Of a stretch of 64,000 bases of DNA, positions 10,981 to 21,078 are shown piece after piece. Origin of the DNA: Heligmosomoides polygyrus polygyrus. Lineage: Eukaryota; Nematoda; Chromadorea; Rhabditida; Heligmosomidae. Below the pieces are notes generated by a model, which saw nothing but the letters and a program-made list of their open reading frames with translations, did not search any database and had not been told where the DNA came from. Within the stretch, counting starts at the first letter, position 1, and each line of letters begins with the position of its first letter. Position numbers and translations under genes: made by a program. The stretch spans positions 26,947,923 through 27,011,922 of the forward strand of contig OX377201.1 of the NCBI GenBank assembly GCA_947396885.1, in the 5' to 3' direction.

Positions 10981-13175
10981 ATCAATGATCACCTGTATCA
11001 CCTGTCGTCCCGTTGATCATCGACTTGCTCGAGCGAGCGCCAGCAGCGTCTATATTCGTCGCTGTCGCGTGGCAGGGTGTCCAATGGATCCTCCTCGCTC
11101 GAGGGACACGAAGTGCGTCATATCGGTCGTTCAGGGCTTTCACGTAGAAAGCTGACCAACGCGTTGGTGGGCGTCCCGGTGTTCTCTTGATATCCCGCGA
11201 AATCCAGTCAGTGATGGCTCTCGTCCAGCGGGTGTCTGCGAAGCGCATTACGTGGCCGGCCCACCTAATCTTCGACAACTTGGTCCACCAGACAGTGTCT
11301 CTGCTCTTCGAACGTCGGCGAAACTCGGAACGTGAGTCGTGTCACTCCGAGCATCGTCCTCTCGATTCCACGCTGCGCGACGCTGATCGCGTGTTCATCC
11401 TGCTTCCGTATAGCCCAGGTCTCTGAAGCTCTTAAAAGCTTCCCAAGCCGCTCGTTTCCTCCTGTCCAGCTCCGGCGCTAGGTCGTTGGTCATAGTGAAT
11501 TCGCGAACCACATACAGTAGCTGGAGCATTCGGAGATGCTCGTTCCGTTGAGTGAGAATAAATCATCATAAACTCCTCATGAACACCGTCTTCGCAAGAT
11601 TCAGCTGCAGTCCAACGTGCGCACATACACGATCGAAATCGGCCAGCATTCGCTCCTGACTGACTGCTGCTCGGTGTTATGAGCACGATGTCGTCAGTGA
11701 AGCGAAGATGGTGCAGTTGCCGGCCGTCGACCTTCACTCCCATATCTTCCCATTCTAGTTTGCGCATGACGTTTTCGAGGGTGGCGCTGAAGAGCTTCGG
11801 GGATGTGGTATCCCCTTGCCGAACCCCTCTCTTCACGTCGATGACAACGTCGTTAAGATCTTGGTCGTGAATCTACTGCACAGCTTTCGAAGGACTCTGA
11901 TGTACTCAGCAGGGACGCCTTGAGTGAGCAGGGCTTCGACGACTGCTTCAGATTCGATGGAGTCGAATGCCTTCTTCAGGTCGATGAACGTGAAGCACAG
12001 CGGCAACCTATACTATCGCGATACTTCGATGAGCTTCGTAATGGTGTGTATGTGGTCAATCGTGCTGAATCCTCTCCGAAATCTGTTTGTTTGCATGGTT
12101 GTCCTTCGTCCAGCGTTTGAGTGATCCTATTCATGATGATTTGAGGAACAGCTTGTAAAGTACGGACAGCAGTCAGAACGCGTGACAGTTGCCAATGTCG
12201 TGCACGTCTCCATTCTTGTACAGCAAGACGGTCTTGCTGGTCTCCCATTGAGATGGAGCCTTACATCTCAATGGAAGACCAGCAGACCTTACACTTGGTC
12301 AGTTAGCGTGTGAACAGCCGCGCCAGAGTGTTGATGATTGCTGGCGGAAGGTTCTTCAGGTGTTCGGGTCTGATCCTGTCCGGACAGGGAGCTGTGCGCT
12401 TTTCTCACCGACCTTGGAAGGAAAACAGAAGGAATGACGCATCCATCCTGTGGAAGATGACACAGAGCAAGTGGACGTGGCTGTCGATGAGATCGGTAGA
12501 AGACGACGATGACCTTCTTCGCCGTTCTTCTGATGGAGGTGATGGTTCCACCAGGTCGTCGGAAAGCTGCCGTCTAGCTCATCAGGTCTTGAAGTTGGCC
12601 AAGAAGGCATTACGGATGCTCAACCCTGCCTATGCAGCTCCAGCCAACACTTCCGCCCGTCACTCTTTAAGAACTTCCTTTACCGCCACTCTGCATGGCT
12701 TCGCAAGCTCGGTCTTCAGCGTGGAGCAGCACGAGCTCTGACGCTGCTGCTCCACGCTGTCTCCGGAAACTCTCGAGCTGATACGCCAGCGAAGAGACTG
12801 GCGTATCAGCTCGAGTGTTTCCGGAGACAGGCGTCTCTTGGTGGTCTTTAAGCTCTCGGCTCCCTTAGCACTACCGCAGAGATGGTGCACGATTCGATCG
12901 TATTCCTCGTCGATGTTGTCTATCGCGGTGTCTTCCTAAAGGCCGGCAAGAGAGGTGTACATGTCCAGTTGATGGTTGTTCTTGGACTCCTCTTCTTGAC
13001 CTCTGCGGCCTTCTCTCCTTGACGCGAAAGGCGGAACCTCGCGCGAAGGAGGTGGTGGTCCGATCCTGTGTAGAACTTGGGGACAACGGAGACGTCGGTC
13101 AGGCAAATACTTGCGGTCGATATCGTTGTGGAAACGGCCACCGGGGAATTTTCAGGTTGATCTTAGCGAGGGAGG
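10981..13175 (-). mobile_element. RTE-type retrotransposon family A, longest copy
   Basis: Read on the minus strand it begins in the endonuclease C-terminus, with a YTGSDHHLLRARF segment whose SDH is the usual catalytic His context. It passes through a linker and RT to LRFTDDIVLIT, the intact palm Asp pair, and ends in KIRWAGHVMRF and RTPGRPPTRW. The 3' terminus reads GATACAGGTGAT, shared with the other family A copies. Numerous frameshifts and three fold-back duplications (12239-12281, 12721-12755, 12757-12830) make it dead. The 5' end abuts the transposase relic at 13217. Confidence 0.82.
12757..12830. repeat. 33-bp inverted repeat with 8-nt loop inside RTE family A
   Basis: The arms at 12757-12789 and 12798-12830 are complementary at 32 of 33 positions. 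Two more fold-backs lie in the same element: 12239-12255 with 12264-12280, and 12721-12730 with 12746-12755. Sibling copies at 41235 and 59715 show no sign of them. Confidence 0.85.
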
Positions 13176-13216
13176 CTTCTGGAATTGTGAGTTTCCAACG
13201 ACATGTAGATTGGATT

Positions 13217-13533
13217 TCACAAAAATGCTTCGAAGTGACCTCTCTTGGCTTTTACGCAGGCTCCAAGTCTTGGTTTCACTGACTCCACGGTGCGCCGCAG
13301 GTAGCTGACGTCGATTTCTGCCCAGGCTCGATTAAGTTCGCGGCGAAGCTTGTCCATATTAATGGTGGTCCTCTTCCTAAGCTTCTGCTCTAGGTAACCC
13401 CATATGGCAAAGTTGAGTAGATTTAAATCCGGGCTTTTAGATGGCCACTGATTCTCCGTTAGGTATCCGGGGAAGTTGGCGTCCAGATACGCAATCGTCG
13501 TTCTCGCTCCATAAGCATCAGCATAGTGCTGTT
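13217..13533 (-). pseudogene. Tc1/mariner-superfamily transposase, C-terminal fragment cut by gap
   Basis: The minus-strand frame is open from the assembly gap to a stop at 13217-13219. It reads the typical end of a Tc1/mariner DDE transposase: YLDANFPGYL, then WPSKSPDLNLLNFAIWGYLE, a basic KLRKRTTIN stretch, and a GHFEAFL terminus. In the family the last catalytic Asp sits in an SPDLNPLD block. Here that residue reads Asn (NLLN), so this copy has probably lost catalysis. The N-terminal half would lie in or beyond the gap. Confidence 0.75.
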
Positions 13534-13733
13534 NNNNNNNNNNNNNNNNNNNNNNNNNNNNNNNNNNNNNNNNNNNNNNNNNNNNNNNNNNNNNNNNNNN
13601 NNNNNNNNNNNNNNNNNNNNNNNNNNNNNNNNNNNNNNNNNNNNNNNNNNNNNNNNNNNNNNNNNNNNNNNNNNNNNNNNNNNNNNNNNNNNNNNNNNNN
13701 NNNNNNNNNNNNNNNNNNNNNNNNNNNNNNNNN
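13534..13733. other. Assembly gap of 200 N
   Basis: These are unknown bases. They separate the transposase fragment on the left from a SINE-1 copy on the right. A gap of exactly 200 may be a scaffolding placeholder, so the true distance is uncertain. Confidence 0.98.
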
Positions 13734-13744
13734 AGAAAGCTATT

Positions 13745-13900
13745 GCTCGCAGTTTAATCATAAAGCGCGCGGTAGAGCAGTCGGAAGGCTAAAACGCTGA
13801 CTTGTCCATATAAGGATACCGATAGTGACTGCATAGACCAAATACCTATTCAAATCGCTTCCATGATGTCCCGTAGAAGTAGATTTAGAGGAAAATTATT
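13745..13900 (+). mobile_element. SINE-1, diverged copy
   Basis: Sense orientation: the A-box region GCGGTAGAGCAGTCGGAAGG, then ACGCTGACTTGTCCAT, then the 3' part CATGATGTCCCGTAGAAGTA. The middle is deleted relative to the copy at 23747. Confidence 0.7.
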
Positions 13901-14175
13901 TTGATATTCTGCATTTTCTTAAGAAAGAAATAGCAGTCTACTCTCTCCCACTCTTTTCATTCTATAGGGACTAAATGACTAGTCGCTGAAGCGTGAGGTG
14001 AGACCTAATAAAAAGACCCAGCCATAGATTCAGCTCCTTGAAAAATAAATCCTGTGTGTGTGAATCCACACTGGAGTTGATGCATCTACCAGCTCTTCCA
14101 GGTTTACCTTACTAAGAAAACCTTAACATGTAGGTTAACTAATAAACTGCCCACTGAACAGTAAACCTTCATGGC

Positions 14176-14330
14176 ATTTATTTATTTATTTTATTTATTG
14201 CACATGTTTGTGTGCTATACAAAAATGATATCACTTATTCACTGAACCTTTACCAACGAAACAACTCTTGACAACTTCAAATGCAACGCACAGGTACCTC
14301 TAGTAAGCCCATATAGCTTGGCAGACTACA
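14176..14330 (-). repeat. Retroposon 3' end: hairpin plus (AAAT)n tail
   Basis: On the minus strand a GCACA...TGTGC hairpin (five-base-pair stem, six-base loop) is followed directly by an AATAAATAAA-type tail at 14176-14200. No coding frame is recognisable upstream, so only the 3' end of a retroelement may be present. Confidence 0.5.
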
Positions 14331-14615
14331 TCCGCCTCTTATAAATCACAGCGAAACCTTCCCATTGATAACTATGTTTTGCTCTTCTTTGCCTGACAGG
14401 TTTGGTATAAATTTCTTTATCGCGACCGACCGACCTTCCCATTGAATTCCCATCCAACGAATAACGTTCACGTTCGTTCGCCTTGCGCCGACCTCATAGA
14501 GCGCTCCGTAACCATGTCAGAGCCTTGCGGCCGCCGCCTGAACTCGTCCGCGATGGGCACTTCTCGCGCAATTAGCGCCGCCCCCCTTCGTGCTGGGGGG
14601 AAGAACACTACCCCG

Positions 14616-14750
14616 CCCAATTCACCGACCCCAGAGGGATCGAAGGCTTGGTTGGCCTGGGCGGGAAATCCCGAAGAAGGAGCAGCAACCTTTTATAGGG
14701 TGCACGCGACAGCCAGCACCTCCTCCGACTGCGCTACACGTGCTCCCAAA
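14616..14750 (-). mobile_element. SINE-1 head half
   Basis: This matches the head half of SINE-1, with the A box in reverse (CCGACTGCGCTACACG). The copy starts abruptly at AATTCACCGACC, so its 3' half is missing. The preceding 14440-14615 is unrelated GC-rich DNA without a recognised gene. Confidence 0.8.
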
Positions 14751-14907
14751 ATGTATTATTTCTAAAAATTCAAAACGAATTGAATTGATAAAAACATCAA
14801 AATATTCTTGCTGATTTCAATAGTTTTCCAGGAACAGTCCTAATCGGGAGGAAGAGGCCTGCAACATTAGAGAATACTGAGGGTAAATGTGATAAACTCA
14901 CTGAGAA

Positions 14908-15022
14908 AAAAGTCCGTTAAAAATTCCGTTAAATTTCTAAAAATTTCCGTTAAGCCGTTAAGCCAAATTTTACCGAAAAATGCCGTTAATTCGTTAAATT
15001 CGTTAAATCGTTAACCGTTAAA
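14908..15022. repeat. Degenerate CCGTTAA short-word cluster
   Basis: About nine CGTTAA words occur in 115 bp with irregular spacing, in a region otherwise rich in A and T. It is neither a clean microsatellite nor a coding frame. Confidence 0.65.
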
Positions 15023-15075
15023 TGTGCACCCCTGGATTGGATGTGATCCCTTGAGCCTTTCCGAGTGTCAGAGTT

Positions 15076-15605
15076 AAGCATCCTTATTTATTTATTTATG
15101 CGCCGAAAGGCGCGCTATTACATCAACGAATAGTAGGCAAAACTCTTAACTTAAACAAACTCAACAGTAGCCACTTCAATACTCAGAAATGACTAAAACT
15201 AGAAAAAAGCTAATATAAAACTGACGAACATACATTCCGAGCACTCGCTTACAACTTGAATTTTGTAGCCAAACGGCGACAGTGCAGGAGGGAAACCCTG
15301 GGACTGATCACGATAAGCGACTAAAGAGAACAATAGAATTAGTATATGCATTTTTCCAGTAACAAAAGTCTGACAATGAGAGACATCCATAAGCTGACAG
15401 TCCACACCGAAGGATAAGAGATTGGTGGTGCCCTCCCCTGATAAGGCTCCTGAGAGCTGACCAGCGAAAGAACGAAGCATAGCTATAACTGCCAAGCTTG
15501 CCTGGCAGCCGGACTGAGCCTAAGAGGTGTATCCAGTCATAGGTTGAGTTATGGGTTTCAAAATCATGGCATATACTGTTTGTGTTAGAAGGAAACATCA
15601 TCAAA
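15076..15605 (-). repeat. Retroposon 3' region with GC hairpin and (AAAT)n tail
   Basis: On the minus strand the end is a perfect GCGCC-TTTC-GGCGC hairpin followed by ATAAATAAATAAATAAG. Upstream sequence has no clear RT motif, and it sits directly downstream of the CR1-type relic. It may be that element's 3' untranslated region or a separate insertion. Confidence 0.5.
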
Positions 15606-17285
15606 TTTATTTATTCAAACTGCCCAGCAATTTGCCTAGCTGTTTGACTCCTTGAATGGAGTAAAAAAAACTAAAATGAACAGAAGCATAGAACTCGGAA
15701 TGCTCCTGTACAGAAATATACTAGCTAACACTTATCAGAGACACCAATAGCAGATAGAATGTCTATTTTCTTTAATGCAGTCCTGAATTGTGAGGACGTT
15801 TGGCACTGAGCCAGAGTTGAGGAAGACGTTAAAACCACTTCGAACAGCAAACCACAAAAGAATTTTGGCACAATCCTAATAGATAACGGCTCGAAATGTA
15901 GTGGTCCAAGTTGAAGCATCCGCGTCTCCCATGTGATGTTCGGAAGCGCCGGTAGTTTGATGGCCGTAATCGAAGTTCTCCTTTTAGAAGCTTAAAAGCA
16001 AAAAGTAAGTCAGCAAAGATCCTTCGATAGCGAAGAGTTTTCAGCCTAAAGTATTGAAGTCTTTCCCTGTATGCCGGCATGGACATTGAGCTTCCTTGGT
16101 TATAAAGCATTCGAAATACTCTAGGATACATTTGGTGAAAACTTTTTGCACTTTCTCTATTTCTCGGATATCTTTAACAGAATACGGGCTCCGCACTGGT
16201 GTACAGTACCCGACCACTGGCAATACATATGTTTTGCATGATTTAAGCCAAATTTTCACGTCCGAAGAATAAGTGTTCCTGAAGAGCAGATGCACAACCC
16301 TCAGACGTTTTTTCGAGACCTCTCGAACATGCATCTGCCAATTCAGGTTCTTAGAGAGTACGACCTCTAAATCCTTTATCTGGTCACAGTGAGCAACAGG
16401 AGAACTATCAGGAAATTGATCTCAAGCGGGCGAGAATTCAACGAAAAAAATACGAGTTTTATTCAGCTTTATGAGTACTTGACATTTACACATTCTGGCT
16501 GCAGCTTTATCTAGCTTTGACTCACTACCCCTTCTTCACCGTTTTCATAGGTTGAGTACGCCTTTGCATCAACTGCAAACACCGCGATAGATACACTCGG
16601 GTCTGATTTAATGAAATTTGGTATGTCATAAGTATGAATAAGAAATAGGATAGGGGATAAAGCCCTCTCTGAGTCACTCCAGAGAGAAACATTCTTGGTA
16701 TAGAAATGTGGTTCCCTATTCCCACTTGCAGTTTCCAATCTCGAAGATAAATGCGAAACCATTTATGCAGTTGACCACGGTACTATCTAGTTTGGCTATG
16801 AGATGAGAATGACACACTCGATCAGAAGCTTTACTGAAATCAAAATACACAATCGCCATCGTTTGCCTGTATTAAGAGCTTTTATTCAGGAGTGAATGCT
16901 ATCAACCAAAAGAGTGCAAGTAGAAGCTCCCGAAAGGAAGCCATGTTGGTTGTGTGGGATGCAGTTTACCTTCTCAAGCCAATTTAGTAGATGCCTTTTC
17001 AAGATTTTATTCAAAATCTTCAATGAGGTAGGGAGGATGCTGATGGGTCTGAATTCAGAAATGCAAGAGGCGTCGTTCGTTTTCAGAATAGGAGTGATAA
17101 AAGCAGTTTTCTATATCACGGGCACCTGAGCCATCACCAGAGATATTTTGAAAATGTGTGTGAGTGGCTCAGTAAGATACTTTGCAAGGATCTTAAAGAA
17201 GACTTGAGGAGTTCCATCTGCCGTCACAGATTGGGATGCTTTTCGAGCGCGTAGCAGTCTGTAAACTTCATGGAAAGAAATCTGA
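15606..17285 (-). mobile_element. CR1-type non-LTR retrotransposon, RT relic
   Basis: Minus-strand pieces in order give: an RT N-terminal region in the 17.0-17.2 kb stretch; the palm region DIPNFIKSDPSV followed by IAVFAVDAKAYS, where the second residue of the usual ADD box is Val; and a thumb/C-terminal region containing WLKSCKTYVLPVVGYCTPV and DIREIEKVQKVFTK. The order and spacing fit a CR1 RT of usual length, but the reading frame is broken at several places and a catalytic Asp is changed. A tail-like AATAAATAAA lies at 15605 on the minus strand. A related plus-strand relic lies at 48210-49235. Confidence 0.75.
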
Positions 17286-17291
17286 GGAATG

Positions 17292-17306
17292 TATTATTAT
17301 TATTAC

Positions 17307-17377
<71 letters not shown>

Positions 17378-17378
17378 G
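17292..17378. repeat. (ATT)n microsatellite
   Basis: About 29 trinucleotide repeats with one interruption sit directly at the 5' edge of the CR1-type relic. The poly-Ile frames across it are artefacts. Confidence 0.97.
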
Positions 17379-17603
17379 TGTCATTATTATTTGCCGCGTA
17401 GTCGCTCCAAAGTTTACTATACGTTGCTCAAAATCAAGCAACAGTTGTACTTTTATGTGCTCACTCTCACCAGATGGCATAGAGAACACGTAAGCCTCGA
17501 CTGTTTTTAACAGTACGCTAATACGGATTTGTGCTGTGAGAGATGAATTGACCTGAGCTTCTGCAGTGCTGATTTTTCTATCTCTTCCTAAATGTATATT
17601 CAT

Positions 17604-17862
17604 TTTGGGATGCGCCGCACATTCTACTTTAACGGGATGTCCTGTAGGGGAATTGAATGCGGATTTGACCATATAATGACTTGCAGTGATCAGCCAATGA
17701 TGAAGTCAGCGCTCTATCCTTCCCAGTGAAGTCTGGTACCAACATACCGACCCCTGGAGAGATGAAAGTCTTGGTTTTCCTGAGCGGGAAGTCCTAACCA
17801 ACAACCTCGTGTCAGGTGCACGCAACAACCGACACCTTCTCCGACTGCGCCACACGAGCTGT
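17604..17862 (-). mobile_element. SINE-1, nearly full-length, old copy
   Basis: The matching landmarks run in order from TTTTGGGATGCGCC to CTCCGACTGCGCCACACG. Many substitutions and the loss of the CTTTATCC tail show an older insertion than the copies at 1137 and 23747. Confidence 0.8.
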
Positions 17863-17869
17863 GTTTGCA

Positions 17870-18500
17870 TGTATAAGGAATGAAATATTATAAAAAATGA
17901 CCTCTGGCAATCACACGAATGAAAGGAAAGAAGAGGCGGATGATGAGAACAAATTCCAGTAGAAGCTGAGTGCTAGCAGGGAGCGCAGCCATGGGCATGC
18001 TGGTGGCGACAAGTCTGCAAGTTTTCCCTTAGGTTTGCAGGCAGTTTTATAACAAGGGTTGCACATTAGCACTGCTTTTGTGAACACTGTTCGTAGGAGG
18101 CACTTTTCAGTTTGAGCGTAAAATTGTCCGCAATTTCCAAACACCCCCACTCTGTGGGCTGGCTATTTCAGAAAAACGCTTTGCAGGGCGAATAAGTGAC
18201 GTGCCAACCAGCGTGTGACTGTCTCCGGAATTTCAAAGAACGACAAATCAGAAGTCCGTTGGCGCACAACGCCGCTTAAATGTCATAGCAGACAGAAAGC
18301 CTAGTGCTTGACACAAAAACAGAGCTGTCGTCTGAATTCAAGGGCACTGTGATCTTGGTAAATTTAAGACCTGTCGCCACTTTTAGGAATAAGTGATGTC
18401 ACGGCAGGCTGATGAAGGGCTCCACTAGTGCAGACAAATGATACGTGGTTTTGGTTCCTCTCTTTAAAAAAATCTGGACAAACTATAAAGGAACGTATAT
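17870..18500. other. No recognisable feature
   Basis: There is no supported gene. The short open frames have no domain or convincing splice context. Confidence 0.4.
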
Positions 18501-18514
18501 GTGTACTGAGTTCG

Positions 18515-18630
18515 AGTGCGTCAGCTAGCCAAGATAGCACAGGTTTATTCGGCTGACGTTTCGGCCGTATCGCCTTCGTCGGAGCCTGGAAAGCCAGAAA
18601 CGTGTAAAATTATCCCACCAAGCACCATTT
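18515..18630 (-). repeat. GAAACGTC stem-motif, copy 4, downstream of Penelope-like end
   Basis: On the minus strand an acceptor-like TTTCCAG is followed by GCTCCGACGA, a GGC/GCC stem and GAAACGTCAGCCGAATAAA. The core is at 18554-18581. It lies about 225-250 bp downstream of the Penelope-like stop at 18806-18823, in the same orientation. The pairing of a Penelope-like C-terminus with this motif recurs at 47.5-48.1 kb. Confidence 0.7.
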
Positions 18631-18805
18631 CAAATTGAGAAAACAAATCCAAGGACCGTGTGGACCAAAAAAGGAATCATGCAACCGAGGCTAGAAGGCT
18701 CACCTAGAAGTGCAGAGAAGGACCCGTTGGAGTCGCCCACAGACCAAATGACTGGTAGGTGACCCAGAAGCCGTGTCGCGGCCCCTGACCTGAGGACTCC
18801 GGAGG

Positions 18806-18915
18806 TCAGAATCCACAGAGGTCAAGGAATGGGGCGAGTTCGTTGGCTATGGCTAGACATTCATCCTTTCTGTTCAATTTGGGATTTTTGCTGTGTATCC
18901 AAAATGCATCAGCCG
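18806..18915 (-). pseudogene. Penelope-like element, C-terminal coding fragment
   Basis: The minus-strand frame reads FWIHSKNPKLNRKDECLAI and ends ELAPFLDLCGF followed by a stop. This matches the end of Penelope-like polyproteins as I know them: the segment after the GIY-YIG region with an NRxEE-like block. Only about 34 residues remain. The upstream side is replaced by the 3' end of RTE-type family B, which therefore inserted into, or recombined with, this element. Confidence 0.6.
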
Positions 18916-20630
18916 TAATACATTGATATTTGATGGTCCTTTTGTCTGCTGGAGGTCTTCTTATCGGAGGCAACAACTCTTCCAGACCGCTCGATCTCTG
19001 GCTGCTTGCATCCAGTGAGGCAGACTCCGCTTTCTGAAAGATCTTGAGGATGAGTCTGCCCATCGCGTTGGCGGTCGTCCCAGTGGTCTCTTGTGGTCTC
19101 TCGGGAGCCATTCTGTGACACGGAGACTCCATCTATCGTCCTTTCGTCGAAGCAGGTGTCCGGCCCAGCAATATTTGGACTTTTCATGTACTGCAGCGGG
19201 TCTACTAATTGCGACATCTCCCGTAGCTCCGAGCTTCGTAAGCCTTCTTGCATTTGCTGACGAAGGCTTGTCCTTAGAAGACATCTCTCCAGTGCACGAT
19301 GCGTAGTTTGCATCGCTCTGGCGATTGTCTTGTTGTGGGGCCCGCTTTCCGTCGCGTGACACAGGCAGTACAGAGGCGTTGAATATCGAGGCCCTGAGGC
19401 CGGCATCCTTGACCTGATCGGTGACTTCGCGAATCGAACTGGAGGCTACCCATGCTGCGCGTCATGTTACCCATGTATAGCTCTCTTCTCAGATAGAAGC
19501 AGGAGTCCACCTGTTGTGGAGCGACTCCATTTCACCGTACGAGTCTCGTGTTATATCACCGGTGAACCATAAATTGTGTTTTGGACATATTCATTTCCAA
19601 TCCAATCTTCATTAACTGCCGCATTGAGCTCGTTCAGCATCTCCTCTACTCCTGTCGTACTGATAGAGATGAAAACAAGATCGTTGGAGAAGCGAAGGTT
19701 GCTGATCCTTTTACCGTCGACAAGGTAGCGTTTATCGTCCCAGTTCCCGTTCTTCATGGCATCTTGGAGTGCCGCTGTGAATAGCTTAAGAGAAATCTGT
19801 CTCCTTGCCATACTCCTTTTCCGATAGGAACTTTAAGCTTTCGATCCAACAACGGGATGGTAGTCGATGAATTCGAGAAGCATTCGTCGAGAAGTCAGAT
19901 GTAGGGCGATATTATACCAGTATGTACAAGTGCGTTCAGAATAGCGTTGGTTTCCACAGAGTCGAACGCTCTCCGTCCACGAAGACAACGACAAGTGAAA
20001 TTCGCGGCTCCTCTCGATGAGCTGTGAGACAGTCTGAATATGGTCCATGAAGGGGAAATCCTTGCGACACCCTGCTCGCTCCACTGGCTGATACTCATCC
20101 AAGCAACGCTTCCTGCGGTTAAGCAGTATCTTGGTGAAGATCTTGTACACAACCGAGAGAAGACTGATGGGGCGATAGTTGTTGATATCCTCCTGCTGAC
20201 CTTTTTTGAAAATTAAAACTGTCTTCGATTCCTTCCTTGAGTCTGGAATAATACCAAGACGAAGGTAGTGGTTGAAGTGCTTGGTAAGAAGTGAGCAGAG
20301 GGCACTGCCACCCGCGCGAAGGAGAACAGCAGAAATGCCGTCCGGTCCGGGAGCAGTGCCCGGCTTCATCCTTCTGATGGCACGAGCAACGTCTGCCTCT
20401 TGAATGGGAGGTGCTTCCTCAGCTGGTGGCATCAAGCATTTTGAGACAGTCATTGAAGGATGGAACAGATCAATGTAAAATTCATGAACGATGGCTTTCA
20501 TCGCTCTTCGAGACGTTTGTGGTGTTCCATTCTTATCCATAAGGGCTGAAATTATTGCCTTCTGCTCGCAGAGATCTCGTTTGCAGCGTTGTATGCCTGA
20601 TCCTTTTCCAGCGGCTTCTAACAGCTTCAA
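18916..20630 (-). mobile_element. RTE-type retrotransposon family B, longest copy
   Basis: The minus-strand frame from 20630 carries RT fingers motifs GTAPGPDGISAVLLRAGG and NNYRPISLLSVVYKIFTK, then a frameshift near 20000. The palm box that follows reads NLRFSNDLVFIS, so the first Asp of the catalytic pair is Asn. The C-terminus contains WAGHLLRRKDDRWSLRV and GRPPTRWADSSSRSF. No endonuclease is recognisable upstream of 20630. It ends in a CATCAAATATCAATG-type 3' terminus at about 18920. Confidence 0.82.
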
Positions 20631-21078
20631 TCTTCAGTAGCCTTGTATGGACTCTTTCACTGCAATTTGACAGGCCTTTGTAATCTTAGGGCAGACGGTG
20701 ATGTGGCTGCTAGCACATTTCAACAGTCCTTTGGAGAGAAATTCGTAGTCTTCCGATGGATCTTCAAGAAGATTCCAATCACACGACTTTATTGCATATT
20801 CCAACTCCCCGACTTGAATGTGGGGATCCTCACCGATGCCGGTTTAGCCGTAATCATTCCACTTTTTAATGTGCTTGAGTACCAGCAACAACTGAGTTCG
20901 TCCTAATCATGTGCCAGAGTGGCCCAGTGGAGCGTTCTCGCTTGAGGGACACGTAGAATCAATCCTATTGATCAAAGCGTTTACGAAATGAAAGCGCCCA
21001 AGAGATTACAAATGCATGCTGGTGCAATACTAATATCCTAGAACATAGTAGCGCAGTCGTTCAAATGTTAAAACTAAA
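20631..21078. other. Possible retroelement linker, not resolved
   Basis: This is probably upstream coding sequence of family B, but it could not be read in frame. A piece at 20912-20956 (GTGCCAGAGTGGCCCAGTGG) resembles the family A 3' region. No host gene is supported. Confidence 0.3.

Noticed and set aside
13441..13800. Frames running across the assembly gap
   Set aside because: The residues over unknown bases are undefined; only the part at 13217-13533 with transposase motifs was kept.
18554..18581. Calling the stem motif a true hammerhead ribozyme
   Set aside because: There is one extra base between the CTGANGA-like part and the stem in all copies, U4 is C in copies 2, 4 and 6, and flanking stems I and III were not demonstrated. 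It is kept as a candidate only.
20912..20956. GTGCCAGAGTGGCCCAGTGG as a tRNA-Leu or tRNA-Ser start
   Set aside because: The same word occurs near the 3' region of RTE family A copies and no cloverleaf can be completed downstream.
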